From NCBI RefSeq assembly GCF_004364935.1, contig NZ_SOBT01000010.1, forward strand, positions 62,001 to 126,000: 64,000 nucleotides of DNA. Direction: 5' to 3'. The notes beneath the pieces were generated by a model, which was not told the DNA's origin, did no database searches, and worked only from the letters and a program-made list of their open reading frames with translations. The translations under genes were made by a program, and so were the position numbers. Source of the DNA: Panacagrimonas perspica (GTDB taxonomy: Bacteria > Pseudomonadota > Gammaproteobacteria > Nevskiales > Nevskiaceae). Of this stretch, positions 1 through 11,703 are shown piece after piece. How positions within the stretch are numbered: the stretch's first letter is position 1; each line of letters starts with the position of its first letter.

Positions 1-579
1 GAGCCGCTCGAATTGGCCGGCAAGGACGGCACCACCAGGATCGACAAGGACGAGCAGCCGGCCAAGGGCCGTCCCGACAAGATCCCGAGCCTGAAGCCGG
101 CGTTCAAGAAGGACGGCACGATCACCGCGGCCAATGCCAGCTCGATTTCCGACGGCGCGGCAGCGATCGTGGTCATGAGCGGCGCCGAGGCGGCCAAGCG
201 CGGCATCAAGCCGCTGGCGAAGATCGTCGGTCACGCCACGCACTCGCGTCTGCCGGCCGAGTTCACGACCGCGCCGGTCTACGCGGTGCAGGCGCTGCTC
301 GACAAGCTGGGATGGAAGGCGGCGGACGTCGACCTGTGGGAGATCAACGAGGCCTTCGCGATCGTCGCGATGGCCGCGATGAAGGAGCACAAGCTCGATC
401 ACGCCAAGGTCAACATCCATGGCGGCGCCACCGCGCTCGGCCATCCGATCGGCGCGTCCGGCGCGCGCATCCTGGCCACCTTGGTCGGCGCGCTGAAGAA
501 GACCGGCGGCAAGACCGGCATCGCGACGCTGTGCATCGGCGGCGGCGAAGCCGTGGCGCTGGCCATCGAGATGCTCTGA
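1..579 (+). CDS. Acetyl-CoA C-acyltransferase (thiolase), 3' part
   Basis: C-terminal half (192 residues) of a thiolase; the gene starts before the window and is in frame from base 1. Thiolases condense or cleave acyl-CoA and acetyl-CoA in fatty acid oxidation or acetoacetyl-CoA synthesis. The three C-terminal family signatures are present: NEAFA near residue 116, the GGATALGHPIGASGAR block carrying the active-site His, and the CIGGGEAVA segment carrying the second catalytic Cys. Full-length relatives are about 390 residues, so roughly half is missing only because of the window edge. The acetyl-CoA acetyltransferase type is likeliest; chain-length specificity cannot be told from this part. 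A hairpin follows the stop. Confidence 0.93.
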   Translation, partial: EPLELAGKDGTTRIDKDEQPAKGRPDKIPSLKPAFKKDGTITAANASSISDGAAAIVVMSGAEAAKRGIKPLAKIVGHATHSRLPAEFTTAPVYAVQALLDKLGWKAADVDLWEINEAFAIVAMAAMKEHKLDHAKVNIHGGATALGHPIGASGARILATLVGALKKTGGKTGIATLCIGGGEAVALAIEML

Positions 580-590
580 GTCCCTGCGGA

Positions 591-620
591 CGTGGCACGG
601 AGCTCGTTTTCCGTGCCACG
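591..620. terminator. Hairpin between convergent thiolase and hmp
   Basis: Perfect 10-bp inverted repeat, CGTGGCACGG at 591-600 and CCGTGCCACG at 611-620, with a 10-nt loop ending in TTTT. It lies between two genes that converge, so it probably works as a bidirectional terminator. No long U-tract follows the stem on either strand. Confidence 0.6.
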
Positions 621-646
621 TTCCGGGCGGGGGCGACGCGCGGCGC

Positions 647-1828
647 TCAGTCGTCGAGCGCCGAAGCAGGCCCGAAGAACTCGTGATGGCATTGCGCCTC
701 GGGCACGCCCAGCGTGCGCAATGACCTGCGCACCTGCGACATGAAAGGCTTGGGCCCCAGGAAATAGACGTCGATGTCGCGCTGCTGCGGCAGCCAGGCC
801 GACAGATGCTGGTCGGTCAGCAGGCCGGTGCCGTCGGCGGTATCGCCTTCGCGCGGCTCGCTGTAGCAGACGTAGCGCCGTACCTGCGGGTGGCGCTGCA
901 CGACCTCCTCCAGATGTTCGCGAAACGCGTGCACGCCGCGATGGCGGGCGCAGTGGATGAAATGGATGTCACGCCCGCTGCCCAGCGCGGTCTGCAGCAT
1001 GCTCAGCGCCGGCGTGATGCCGACGCCCGCGGTGATCAGCGCCAGCGGCCGGTCGGAGGCCTTGAGCGTGAAATCGCCCGCCGGCGGAAACAGCTCCAGC
1101 GTGTCGTCCGGATTCACGGCGTCGTGCAGATGGCGCGACACGCGGCCCTGCGGTTCGCGCTTGACGCTGATGCGGTACTCCCGCCCGTTGGAGGGCGCGG
1201 ACAAGGAGTAATTGCGCCGGTGTTCTTCACCGTCGAGCAGCACGCGCAGACCGATGTACTGGCCGGGCTGGAAATCGGTGACCGCGCCGCCGTCGACGGG
1301 CTGCAGGTAGAACGACGTGATCTCTTCGCTTTCGGAGATCTTGCGCACGACCCGAAAGGCGCGCGCGCCGCGCCAGCCGCCGGGTGCTGCGGCATTGGCC
1401 GCATAGACGCCCTCCTCGGCCTGGATCAGCAGGCTGGCCAGCATCTGGTAGGCCACGCCCCAGGCTTCCAGTACCGCGTCGGTCGCGACGGCCTCGCCGA
1501 GCACCTCGCGAATCGCCCGCAGCAGGCAGGCGCCGACCGCCGGGTAGTGCTCCGGTCGCACCTGCAGCGAGACATGCTTGTTGACGATCTGCCCGACCAG
1601 CGGGCCGAGCGCCTCGAGCCGGTCGATGTACCGGGCATACATCAGCACGCCGTTGGCCAGCGCCCGCTGCTGGTCGCCACTGGCCTGATGCGCCTGATTG
1701 AACAGCGGGCGGACTTCCGGATGCTGGTCCAAGAGGATCCGGTAGAAATGACGCGTCAGCGCCTCGCCGCCGGTTTCGAGCAGGGGAACGGTGGCCTTGA
1801 CGATGTCGCGTTGGGCGGCGGACAGCAT
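647..1828 (-). CDS. hmp: Flavohemoglobin, nitric oxide dioxygenase
   Basis: Cytosolic NO dioxygenase (393 residues) that turns NO and O2 into nitrate using NAD(P)H. The N-terminal globin domain has the expected haem-pocket residues at the same numbers as E. coli Hmp: Tyr29 (B10), Gln53 (E7) and proximal His85. A ferredoxin reductase-like FAD domain (RNYSL motif) and an NAD domain (GVGITP) follow. I chose the ATG at 1828 because it gives the usual MLSAAQRDIVKAT start; an in-frame ATG at 1873 would add 15 unconserved residues. It is divergent from a NorR-type activator, as in the fhp-fhpR pair of Pseudomonas, which suggests NO-inducible, sigma-54-dependent expression. Confidence 0.96.
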   Translation of the reverse strand: MLSAAQRDIVKATVPLLETGGEALTRHFYRILLDQHPEVRPLFNQAHQASGDQQRALANGVLMYARYIDRLEALGPLVGQIVNKHVSLQVRPEHYPAVGACLLRAIREVLGEAVATDAVLEAWGVAYQMLASLLIQAEEGVYAANAAAPGGWRGARAFRVVRKISESEEITSFYLQPVDGGAVTDFQPGQYIGLRVLLDGEEHRRNYSLSAPSNGREYRISVKREPQGRVSRHLHDAVNPDDTLELFPPAGDFTLKASDRPLALITAGVGITPALSMLQTALGSGRDIHFIHCARHRGVHAFREHLEEVVQRHPQVRRYVCYSEPREGDTADGTGLLTDQHLSAWLPQQRDIDVYFLGPKPFMSQVRRSLRTLGVPEAQCHHEFFGPASALDD

Positions 1829-1881
1829 GGACAGGATTCTCCGAAGGGTGCCGCCGGCGGAAAGTGCCGGCACGTCCCCGT

Positions 1882-1897
1882 TACAAGACCGATGCCA
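1882..1897 (-). promoter_or_regulatory. Possible sigma-54 promoter of hmp
   Basis: Read on the minus strand this is TGGCATC-N4-TTGTA, close to the -24/-12 consensus TGGCACG-N4-TTGCA; the -12 C is a T. Transcription would start about 40 bases before the hmp ATG. GT-N7-AC sequences, the core NorR half-site pattern, occur at 1874-1884 and 1983-1993. That pattern is short enough to occur by chance in an intergenic region of this size, so only the promoter element plus the neighbouring activator gene supports the call. Confidence 0.4.
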
Positions 1898-1988
1898 CGC
1901 AAAGCCACCTTCGAGATCAGCCAGATAGTGAGGCCGTTATCATTCGGACATCGCCCCTGATGAATCCAAATGACACGACGCTGTTGAA

Positions 1989-3629
1989 ATGACTGCAAAC
2001 GCCCTGCTGCTCGCCGCGCTGCTGCCGGTGGTCGACGACCTCGCCCGCGAACTGCCCGAACACGAGCGCTATCGCCGCCTGCTCTCGGCGCTGCGCGCGC
2101 TGATCCCCTGCGACGCGGTGGCACTGCTGCGCCTGGACGGCGCGCACCTGATCCCGCTGGCGGTGGAGGGCCTGGTGCCGGACACGCTGGGGCGGCGCTT
2201 CCGCGTGGATCAGCATCCGCGGCTGTCGGCCCTGCTCGAACAGCGCGGACCGCTGCGCTTCCCGGTCGACTGCGGACTGCCGGATCCCTACGACGGGCTG
2301 ATCGAGGGACCGCGCGAGCCGCTGGAGATCCACGACTGCATGGGATGCGCGCTGCGCATCGACGATCGCCCCTGGGGCCTGGTCACGCTGGATGCACTGG
2401 AGGCCACGCGTTTCAAGCCGCACGAGCTGGAAAGCCTGGAGGCCTTCGCACGCTTGGCGGCGGCGACGGTCAAGGCCGCGGAACGCCTGCGCACGCTGGC
2501 GCGGCGCGCCGAGGACGAACATCGGCTGGCCGAGCATTACCGCGAGGTCGCAGCGCAGTCGGACACGCCAGAGATGATCGGTCAGAGCAGCGTCTACCGG
2601 CGACTGCTCGGTGAAATCGACGTGGTCGCCGCCAGCGAGCTGACCGTGCTGATCACCGGCGAGACCGGCACCGGCAAGGAACTGGTGGCGCAGGCCATCC
2701 ACGTCCGCTCGCCGCGCGCCCGGCGGCCGCTGGTGAGCGTCAACTGCGCGGCGCTGCCCGAGACGCTGGTGGAGAGCGAATTGTTCGGCCACGTGCGCGG
2801 CGCGTTCTCTGGCGCCGTGGCAGATCGCCGCGGCCGCTTCGAACTGGCCGACGGCGGGACGCTGTTCCTCGACGAGGTCGGCGAACTGCCGCCGGGCGTC
2901 CAGGCCAAGCTGTTGCGCGTGCTGCAGAGCGGCCAGTTGCAGCGGGTCGGATCCGATCGCGAGCACCGCGTCGACGTGCGCATCCTGGCGGCGACCAACC
3001 GTGATCTGGCCGAGGAGGTGCGCGCCGGCCGCTTCCGTGCCGATCTCTATCACCGCCTGAGCGTCTACCCGCTGCGGGTTCCGCCTCTGCGCGAGCGTGG
3101 CCGCGACGTGCTGCTGATGGCGGGTCACTTCCTGGAGCAGAACCGTTCGCGGCTGCGCGTCCGCAGCCTGCGTCTGACCGCAGCCGCGCAGGCCGCCCTG
3201 CTGGCGCATGACTGGCCAGGCAACGTGCGCGAACTGGAGCATCTGATCGGGCGCGCCTCGCTCAAAGCGCGCGCGCGCAGCAACGAGCGGCTGCGTATCG
3301 TCAGCATCGAGCTGCAGGACCTGGACCAGCCGGCCGTACCGCCGGTGACGGGGCCGATCGCGTCGGCCGCGGCGCCCGACACCAGCCTGGACCTGCGTCG
3401 CGGCGTAGACGACTTCCAGCGCCAGCAGATCCGGATCGCGCTGGAACGCTCGCAGGGAAACCGCGCGGCAGCGGCGCGGGCGCTGGGGATCGACCGCGCC
3501 AACCTGCACCGGCTCGAACGCAGACTGGGATTGCCCGAGGCAGCGCCGCCAAAGGCGCAACGGGAAACCCGGCGCGAAGCGGCCGGGCACGCGCGCAACG
3601 CCGGCCCGGGATCGCTCAAGCCGGTCTAG
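1989..3629 (+). CDS. norR: NO-responsive sigma-54 activator, NorR/FhpR type
   Basis: Enhancer-binding protein of 546 residues that would switch on hmp when NO binds its sensor domain. Layout: N-terminal GAF-like domain (about 20-165), AAA+ domain with Walker A GETGTGK at 224-230 and Walker B TLFLDE at 291-296, and a Fis-type helix-turn-helix near the C-terminus ([20 protein letters not shown]). Length and order match NorR. Oddity: the sigma-54 contact loop, normally GAFTGA, reads GAFSGA at 271-276. NorR is inferred from the divergent flavohemoglobin gene and domain order; the iron ligands were not checked by alignment. Confidence 0.88.
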   Translation: MTANALLLAALLPVVDDLARELPEHERYRRLLSALRALIPCDAVALLRLDGAHLIPLAVEGLVPDTLGRRFRVDQHPRLSALLEQRGPLRFPVDCGLPDPYDGLIEGPREPLEIHDCMGCALRIDDRPWGLVTLDALEATRFKPHELESLEAFARLAAATVKAAERLRTLARRAEDEHRLAEHYREVAAQSDTPEMIGQSSVYRRLLGEIDVVAASELTVLITGETGTGKELVAQAIHVRSPRARRPLVSVNCAALPETLVESELFGHVRGAFSGAVADRRGRFELADGGTLFLDEVGELPPGVQAKLLRVLQSGQLQRVGSDREHRVDVRILAATNRDLAEEVRAGRFRADLYHRLSVYPLRVPPLRERGRDVLLMAGHFLEQNRSRLRVRSLRLTAAAQAALLAHDWPGNVRELEHLIGRASLKARARSNERLRIVSIELQDLDQPAVPPVTGPIASAAAPDTSLDLRRGVDDFQRQQIRIALERSQGNRAAAARALGIDRANLHRLERRLGLPEAAPPKAQRETRREAAGHARNAGPGSLKPV

Positions 3630-3688
3630 AACCTACGTCTCCCGCCTCCTTTTCACGGAGGGAGAACCGCGGGTCCGCGACCGCGCGA

Positions 3689-6463
<2,775 letters not shown>

Positions 6464-6619
6464 GAGGACCTTGGGTTTCGGCTTGCGCCGGGGTACGGGC
6501 CAAAAATCGCCGCGTATTATGCCCTTGGTGGGCGCAGATCGCCGACGTTCAAGGGCAAGGACGATCGGGGATGACGAAGCGGGAGGTCGCCGGGACGTTC
6601 GCGGGCCTCGATTCGCGCG

Positions 6620-7558
6620 CTATTGCGCGGCCTGGATGTACTGCGCCGGATTCACCACATAGCCGTTGAGGAGGACTTCGAAGTGGACATGCGGGCCAGT
6701 GGACCGCCCGCTGTTGCCCACCGTCGCGACCTTCTGCCCCTTGTCGACCTTCTCGCCGGCCTTCACCAGCACCTGCGAGTTGTGACCGTAACGCGTGACG
6801 TATCCGTTGCCGTGGTTGATCTCGACGAGCAGGCCGTAGCCATCCTGCGGGCCGGCCTCGGTCACCACACCAGCGGCGACGGACAGCACGTCGGAGCCGT
6901 TGGGCGCGGCAAAGTCGATGCCTTCGTGAAGCGTGCGACGACCGCTGAACGGGTCGGCACGCCAGCCGTATACCGACGACATGTAGCCGTTGGCCACCGG
7001 CCAGCCCGAGGGCTTGAGTTCGCGCTGCATGCGGCCCGCGACGAGGATGTCCTCGAGCACCTGCATCTGGCGTTCGCGCGCGAGCAGCCTTTCTTCGAAT
7101 GCTTCGAGCGCACCGAGCACCGGATCACCGTCGAAGTGCTGGGGTTCCGAGATGGACTCGGGTCCGCCGACCGCGGGCGGTTCCGCGAAGTTGAATTCGC
7201 CGGGGTCGAGACCGGCGATCTCGGTCATGCGGCTGCCGGCGGCGTCGAGGCGCAGGATGTGCGCCTGCAGCAGCGCGACACGCTGGGACAGGGCGCGCGT
7301 GTTCTCTTCGGCCACGGCCTTGGCCTGGATCAGTTCCTCGCGCTGTTCGCCGATCTGGCGTGTCCAGAGCTGCGCGAGCTCGGCGGGGATGCTGGCTCCA
7401 TCCGAGCCACCACCGCGCACGGCCCATCCGATCAGCCCCGCGGTCGCGGTCACGGCGCCCAGAAGGAACACGGCAGGGATCCACAGCAAAACGTTTCGCG
7501 GCGTGAGCGCGAAACGCCAGGTGCGCCGCCGGTCGCGGCTGAATACGATGATGTCCAT
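6620..7558 (-). CDS. M23 family metallopeptidase, membrane-anchored
   Basis: LytM-type protein of 312 residues, probably acting on peptidoglycan in the periplasm. A membrane segment lies near residues 25-47 (LLWIPAVFLLGAVTATAGLI), followed by a helical, probably coiled-coil stretch rich in Gln/Glu (about 65-110), then the C-terminal peptidase domain. Zinc ligand motifs are intact: HEGID (HxxxD) and GPHVHFEV (HxH), so an active endopeptidase is expected rather than an EnvC/NlpD-like activator. It sits between secA and the dciA-lpxC pair, a common position for this family. It diverges from dciA with only 35 bases between the starts. Confidence 0.9.
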   Translation of the reverse strand: MDIIVFSRDRRRTWRFALTPRNVLLWIPAVFLLGAVTATAGLIGWAVRGGGSDGASIPAELAQLWTRQIGEQREELIQAKAVAEENTRALSQRVALLQAHILRLDAAGSRMTEIAGLDPGEFNFAEPPAVGGPESISEPQHFDGDPVLGALEAFEERLLARERQMQVLEDILVAGRMQRELKPSGWPVANGYMSSVYGWRADPFSGRRTLHEGIDFAAPNGSDVLSVAAGVVTEAGPQDGYGLLVEINHGNGYVTRYGHNSQVLVKAGEKVDKGQKVATVGNSGRSTGPHVHFEVLLNGYVVNPAQYIQAAQ

Positions 7559-7593
7559 TACTTGGGAATGCCTCTTTCGGCCCAGACCGTCTC

Positions 7594-7917
7594 GTGACCC
7601 CTTCGGATCCCGCCCTTTTGCTCAGCCGGCTGCTCCAGCAGCCCGGCGACTTCGAGACTCTCCTCCAACGCGTCCAGCGCATCGAAACGCTGGATCGCGC
7701 AGTGCATCAATGGATTGTTGAACCCTGGCTATCGGCGATACGTGTCGCCAATTTGCGGGGGGATACGCTGGTCGTGTTTTCCGAAAGTGCTGCTGCAGCC
7801 ACGATGCTGCGTTATCGACGTGATGACTTGATGAGCTACCTGCGGCAGCGACATGGCCTGGTCGTCAGTCGGATCGAGACGAAGGTCAGGCCTGGGGCCG
7901 CACGGCGCCGAGTCTAA
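7594..7917 (+). CDS. dciA: DciA-like DUF721 protein, helicase loader
   Basis: Small protein (107 residues) of the DUF721 family. DciA proteins load the replicative helicase DnaB in bacteria that lack DnaC. The conserved core is seen in the middle: a helix with a Trp-x-x-x-V segment (HQWIVEPWLSAI), the strand LRGDTLVVFSESAAAATMLRY, and a helix running into RQRHGLVVSRIETKVRP. It is shorter than many relatives, which carry extra N- or C-terminal tails. The place between lpxC and secA is typical for gammaproteobacterial DUF721 genes. Assignment rests on length, pattern and position. Confidence 0.78.
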   Translation: MTPSDPALLLSRLLQQPGDFETLLQRVQRIETLDRAVHQWIVEPWLSAIRVANLRGDTLVVFSESAAAATMLRYRRDDLMSYLRQRHGLVVSRIETKVRPGAARRRV

Positions 7918-8012
7918 GCGCGGCCCAAAATGATCCGCAACCGCCGAGCGGACGGCCCGCGCGGCCGCTCACGACCATTCGTTGTCGTACGGAAGCGGTC
8001 GACGGAACGCCC

Positions 8013-8930
8013 TCAAGCACCCGCCAGGGCCCCGCGAACGTAGGCGATCGGCGCGGGGCGCCGCTCGTCCTCGAAGGTCACGTACTCCCAGGCCGCGGGA
8101 TCGGCGAGCAGCGCGCGCAGCAGCTTGTTGTTGAGCGCATGGCCGGATTTGTGGGCCGTATAGGCCCCGATGATGCTGTGGCCCGCCAGATACAGGTCGC
8201 CGATCGCGTCGAGGATCTTGTGGCGAACGAGCTCGTCCTCGTAGCGCAGGCCGTCCTGGTTGACGATGCGGAACTCGTCGAGCGCCACGACGTTGTCGAG
8301 ACTGGCGCCCAGGCCCAGGTTGTTCGCACGGAGCTGATCGAGCTCGCGCATGAATCCGAAGGTTCGGGCCCGGGCCACTTCCTGCACATACGAGGTCGAC
8401 GAAAAATCGACGACCGCCGACTGCAGGCCCGACTTGAACACCGGGTGCTTGAACTCGACGCTGAAGCTCAAGCGGTAACCGTCGAAAGGCTCGAAGCGGG
8501 CGAACTTGTCGCCGTCCTGCACCTGCACCGGCTGCTTGATGCGGATGAACTTCTTCGGCGCGTCCTGCTCGTGGATGCCGGCCGACTGGATCAGGAACAC
8601 GAACGGGCTGGAGCTGCCGTCCATGATCGGCGTCTCGGCTGCCGACAGCTCCACCACGCAGTTGTCGATTCCCAGGCCCGCCAGCGCCGACATCAGGTGC
8701 TCGACGGTGCCCACCTTCGCGCCGTCCTTGACCAGGTTGCTCGACAGCATCGTCTCGCGGACGAGCTCGGCGTTGGCCGGGATCTCGACCGGCGGCGTCA
8801 GATCGACCCGTCGAAACAGGATTCCGGTGTCGGGTCCGGCCGGCAGCAGCGACATGAACACGCGGCTGCCCGAATGCAGGCCGATGCCGGCTGCTCGAAC
8901 CGCTTGTTTCAGGGTGCGCTGTCTGACCAT
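8013..8930 (-). CDS. lpxC: UDP-3-O-acyl-GlcNAc deacetylase
   Basis: Zinc enzyme (305 residues) for the first committed step of lipid A synthesis. It opens with the usual [21 protein letters not shown]. Zinc and catalytic motifs are in place: the [10 protein letters not shown] segment (His78) and HKSGHALNN near residue 240. It lies directly after ftsZ on the same strand, its classic place at the end of the dcw cluster. The 111-base gap from ftsZ holds two strong hairpins, so expression may be partly uncoupled from ftsZ. Confidence 0.97.
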   Translation of the reverse strand: MVRQRTLKQAVRAAGIGLHSGSRVFMSLLPAGPDTGILFRRVDLTPPVEIPANAELVRETMLSSNLVKDGAKVGTVEHLMSALAGLGIDNCVVELSAAETPIMDGSSSPFVFLIQSAGIHEQDAPKKFIRIKQPVQVQDGDKFARFEPFDGYRLSFSVEFKHPVFKSGLQSAVVDFSSTSYVQEVARARTFGFMRELDQLRANNLGLGASLDNVVALDEFRIVNQDGLRYEDELVRHKILDAIGDLYLAGHSIIGAYTAHKSGHALNNKLLRALLADPAAWEYVTFEDERRPAPIAYVRGALAGA

Positions 8931-8957
8931 CGAGGTGTCGGGGCCCGGAAGTAGGAA

Positions 8958-9026
8958 CGGGAGCCGGATTAGGGCTCCCGTCCGACATCAGATGCTAGCA
9001 CCGGTTCCGGCCCGATCCCGGGCCGG
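8958..9026 (-). promoter_or_regulatory. Two hairpins between ftsZ and lpxC
   Basis: Two perfect inverted repeats sit in the ftsZ-lpxC gap. One pairs 9007-9013 (CCGGCCC) with 9020-9026 (GGGCCGG). The other pairs 8958-8965 (CGGGAGCC) with 8973-8980 (GGCTCCCG). Neither is followed by a run of U on the minus strand, so they look like attenuating or mRNA-stabilising stems rather than standard terminators. Confidence 0.45.
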
Positions 9027-9041
9027 AGCGGCCATTCCGTA

Positions 9042-10259
9042 TCAGTCCGCCTGCTGGCGCAGGAACGTCGGAATGTTCAGCACGCTTTCATCCAGCGAGC
9101 TGAGCCAGGCCGGCGCGTTGCCGCCGCTGGCCGCCTTCTTCTGCTGGCGTTCGAACGCCGGCTTCTCGTAGTCGATCTTGGTCGGGACGATCAGCGGCGG
9201 AATCACCGGCTCGAGCCGCGGGCTGTTGATCGAGACCACCTTCTGCGCCGGCTGGATCGTCTTCTCGACGGACGCCACGTGCTTGGAACCGAGGCCGGTG
9301 GCAACCACCGTGACGCGCAGGTCTTCGCCGAGCGACTCGTCGATCGAAATACCGAACTTCATGTCGACGTCGGCGTTGCCGATCTCGTTGACACGTTCCA
9401 TCACCAGGGTCAGCTCCTTCTTCTTCAGCGAGCCGTTGTGGGTGAGGGTGACCAGGATGCCCTTGGCGTCGTGCAATTCGATGTCGTCGATCAAGGGGCA
9501 GGACAACGCCGCCTCGACGGCTGCGATCGCACGGTTCTCGCCGTTGCCGATGCCGATGCCCATCATTGCCATGCCGCGGTTGGACATCACCGTGCGTACG
9601 TCGGCGAAGTCAACGCTGATCTCGCCCGGGCTCGTGATGATGCCGCTGATGCCCTGAACCGCATTCTTCAGAACTTCGTCCGCCTTCTTGTGGCACTCGA
9701 CGACGGTCATGTCCTCGGGCAGCACGAGCTGCAGCTTCTCGTTGGGAATCACGATCAGCGAATCGACGAGGTTGCGCAGCTCCTGCAGACCGCGATCTGC
9801 GACGTGACGCCGCTTGACCGGCTCGAAGGCGTAGGGCTTGGTCACCACCGCCACGGTGAGGATGCCGAGTTCCTTGGCGATCTCCGCGATGACCGGCGCA
9901 GCACCGGTGCCGGTGCCGCCGCCCATGCCCGCCGTTATGAACAGCAGGTCGGTGCCTTCGATCATCTCGCGGATCAGGTCCTTCGACTCCATCGCCGCCT
10001 CTCGGCCGCGCGCCGGATCGCTGCCCGCGCCGAGACCACGCGAGGAACGCGGTCCAAGCTGAAGGATGTTCGTTGTCTTGCACTTTTCGAGGTGCCGACG
10101 GTCGGTGTTCGCGGCGATCAGCTCCACGCCTTCGATTTCCGCCATGACCATTTCGTTGACCGAGTTGCAGCCACCGCCACCGACGCCAATCACGCGAATG
10201 ACTGCGTCCATCGGCTGGCCGTCCACGATCTCGTACATCTCGTTGGTCCGTGTATTCAT
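9042..10259 (-). CDS. ftsZ: Cell division GTPase FtsZ
   Basis: Tubulin-like GTPase (405 residues) that forms the division ring. The N-terminal VGGGGCNSVNEMV nucleotide loop, the GGGTGTGAAP tubulin signature and the C-terminal peptide LNIPTFLRQQAD, which binds FtsA and ZipA, are all intact. I placed the start at the ATG at 10259 because GGAGGTGA stands four bases before it and the protein then starts like other FtsZ; an in-frame start at 10316 adds 19 unconserved residues. It has its own AT-rich leader and a candidate promoter separating it from ftsA. Confidence 0.98.
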   Translation of the reverse strand: MNTRTNEMYEIVDGQPMDAVIRVIGVGGGGCNSVNEMVMAEIEGVELIAANTDRRHLEKCKTTNILQLGPRSSRGLGAGSDPARGREAAMESKDLIREMIEGTDLLFITAGMGGGTGTGAAPVIAEIAKELGILTVAVVTKPYAFEPVKRRHVADRGLQELRNLVDSLIVIPNEKLQLVLPEDMTVVECHKKADEVLKNAVQGISGIITSPGEISVDFADVRTVMSNRGMAMMGIGIGNGENRAIAAVEAALSCPLIDDIELHDAKGILVTLTHNGSLKKKELTLVMERVNEIGNADVDMKFGISIDESLGEDLRVTVVATGLGSKHVASVEKTIQPAQKVVSINSPRLEPVIPPLIVPTKIDYEKPAFERQQKKAASGGNAPAWLSSLDESVLNIPTFLRQQAD

Positions 10260-10349
10260 GTCACCTCCGCCCGTTCGCCTGCTCGTTTGTCCCGTCTCTC
10301 CGATTTGTGAGAACAAATCGAATTTGACGATGAAGTTTAACTGTTCAGA

Positions 10350-10377
10350 AGTGTACTACTTGACAAAACAATTGCAA
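10350..10377 (-). promoter_or_regulatory. Candidate ftsZ promoter
   Basis: On the minus strand, TTGCAA (10372-10377) and TACACT (10350-10355) are 16 bases apart, within a 160-base AT-rich stretch that contrasts with the GC-rich coding DNA on both sides. It would give a 5' leader of about 85 bases before the FtsZ start. Extra ftsZ promoters between ftsA and ftsZ are common; this one is read only from the -35/-10 match and composition. Confidence 0.5.
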
Positions 10378-10470
10378 TACTTCTCACACATCTTTCTTGC
10401 GAAATATTTCAGGACCGCTCGGGCAAATATCCAAACTCCGGAAACCCGTTAACCACGACTCTTCGAATTC

Positions 10471-11703
10471 TCAAAAATTGCCCTTGAACCACGTGCTCAC
10501 CCGGTCCATCCAGAATGCGGCAGTGCGGTTCTCGTTCACCGGCATCCGCACGTTGTTCTGCGAGCGCGCGTAGATCAGCAGCCCCACCGCCGTCGCATAG
10601 GCCGGGCTGCGCGCCACGTCGCGCACACCGGTGACTTCGTGTGGCGGCCCCAGGCGCGTCGGCAGTTCGAAGACCTCCTCGGCCAGCTCCGGCACACCGG
10701 GCATCATCGAAGCGGCGCCCGTGAGCACGACGCCGCCGGCGATCGCGTCATACCAGTCGGCGCGATGAAGCTCCTTGCGCACGAAACGGAACAGTTCCTC
10801 GTAGCGCGGCCGGATCACTTCCGAGAGCGTCAGGCGCGACAACCGGCGCGGCGGGCCCTCGCCCACGCTGGGCACCTGGATTTCCTCGTCTTCCGTGATG
10901 AGCTGCGGCAGGGCGCAGCCGTACTTGATCTTGATTTCCTCGGCCGCCTGCGTCGGCGTGCGAAACGCAACGCTGATGTCGTTGGTGACCTGTTCGCCAG
11001 CGATCGGCAGCACCGCCGTGTGGCGCACCGAGCCGCCCTTGAACACCGCGATATCCGACGTGCCGCCGCCGATGTCGACCATGCAGATCCCAAGGTCCTT
11101 CTCGTCGGGCAGCAGCACCGCGCTGCTCGAGGCGATGTGCTGCAGGCACAGCTTGTCGACGTGGATGCCGCAGGACTCGACGCACTTCTGCAGGTTCTGC
11201 GCGGCCGACATCGAGCCGGTGACGATGTGGACCTTGGCCTCCAGCCGCACGCCGAACATGCCCTCGGGCTTGAGGATGCCCTCCTGGTTGTCGACGACGA
11301 ATTCCTGCGGCAACACGTGGATGACCTTCTGGTCGGCAGGAATCGCGATGGCGCGACCGGCCTCGATCACCTTCTCCACGTCGCGGTGCGACACCTCGCG
11401 CGAACTGACCGGGACCACGCCCACCGAGTTGTGGCTCTTGATGTGGGCACCGGACAGGCCCACGTACGCGCTCTGCACCCGCGCATTGGCCATCATCTCG
11501 GCTTCCTCGACCGCGCGCCGGATCGACTGCACCGTCGCATCGATGTTGATCACCACCCCGCGCTTGAGTCCCCGCGAAGGCTGCTGACCCAGGCCGACCA
11601 CCTCGATCTGCCCGCCCGGCATCACCTCGCCGATCACGCACACCACCTTCGACGTACCCACGTCGAGGCCCATCAACAGATTGCGGGATTCGCGCTTGCT
11701 CAT
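10471..11703 (-). CDS. ftsA: Cell division protein FtsA
   Basis: Actin-like ATPase (410 residues) that tethers FtsZ to the membrane and recruits later division proteins. It shows the phosphate-1 loop MGLDVGTSKVVCVIGE, the SHMA-type 1C domain region around residues 85-160, phosphate-2 ICMVDIGGGTSDIAVF, and a C-terminal amphipathic tail (AFWMDRVSTWFKGNF) for membrane binding. The start is the ATG at 11703, which overlaps the ftsQ stop as ATGA; upstream in-frame starts would run into ftsQ. It is the last gene before the ftsZ leader. Confidence 0.97.
   Translation of the reverse strand: MSKRESRNLLMGLDVGTSKVVCVIGEVMPGGQIEVVGLGQQPSRGLKRGVVINIDATVQSIRRAVEEAEMMANARVQSAYVGLSGAHIKSHNSVGVVPVSSREVSHRDVEKVIEAGRAIAIPADQKVIHVLPQEFVVDNQEGILKPEGMFGVRLEAKVHIVTGSMSAAQNLQKCVESCGIHVDKLCLQHIASSSAVLLPDEKDLGICMVDIGGGTSDIAVFKGGSVRHTAVLPIAGEQVTNDISVAFRTPTQAAEEIKIKYGCALPQLITEDEEIQVPSVGEGPPRRLSRLTLSEVIRPRYEELFRFVRKELHRADWYDAIAGGVVLTGAASMMPGVPELAEEVFELPTRLGPPHEVTGVRDVARSPAYATAVGLLIYARSQNNVRMPVNENRTAAFWMDRVSTWFKGNF

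Noticed and set aside
1874-1884. GT-N7-AC as a definite NorR operator
   Set aside because: The pattern has four fixed bases and is expected by chance in such a gap; one copy overlaps the -12 region, an unlikely enhancer position.
1917-3590. A 557-codon frame opposite norR and a 384-codon frame opposite hmp (806-1960)
   Set aside because: Antisense shadows of well-supported genes with low-complexity Arg/Ala/Gln-rich products.
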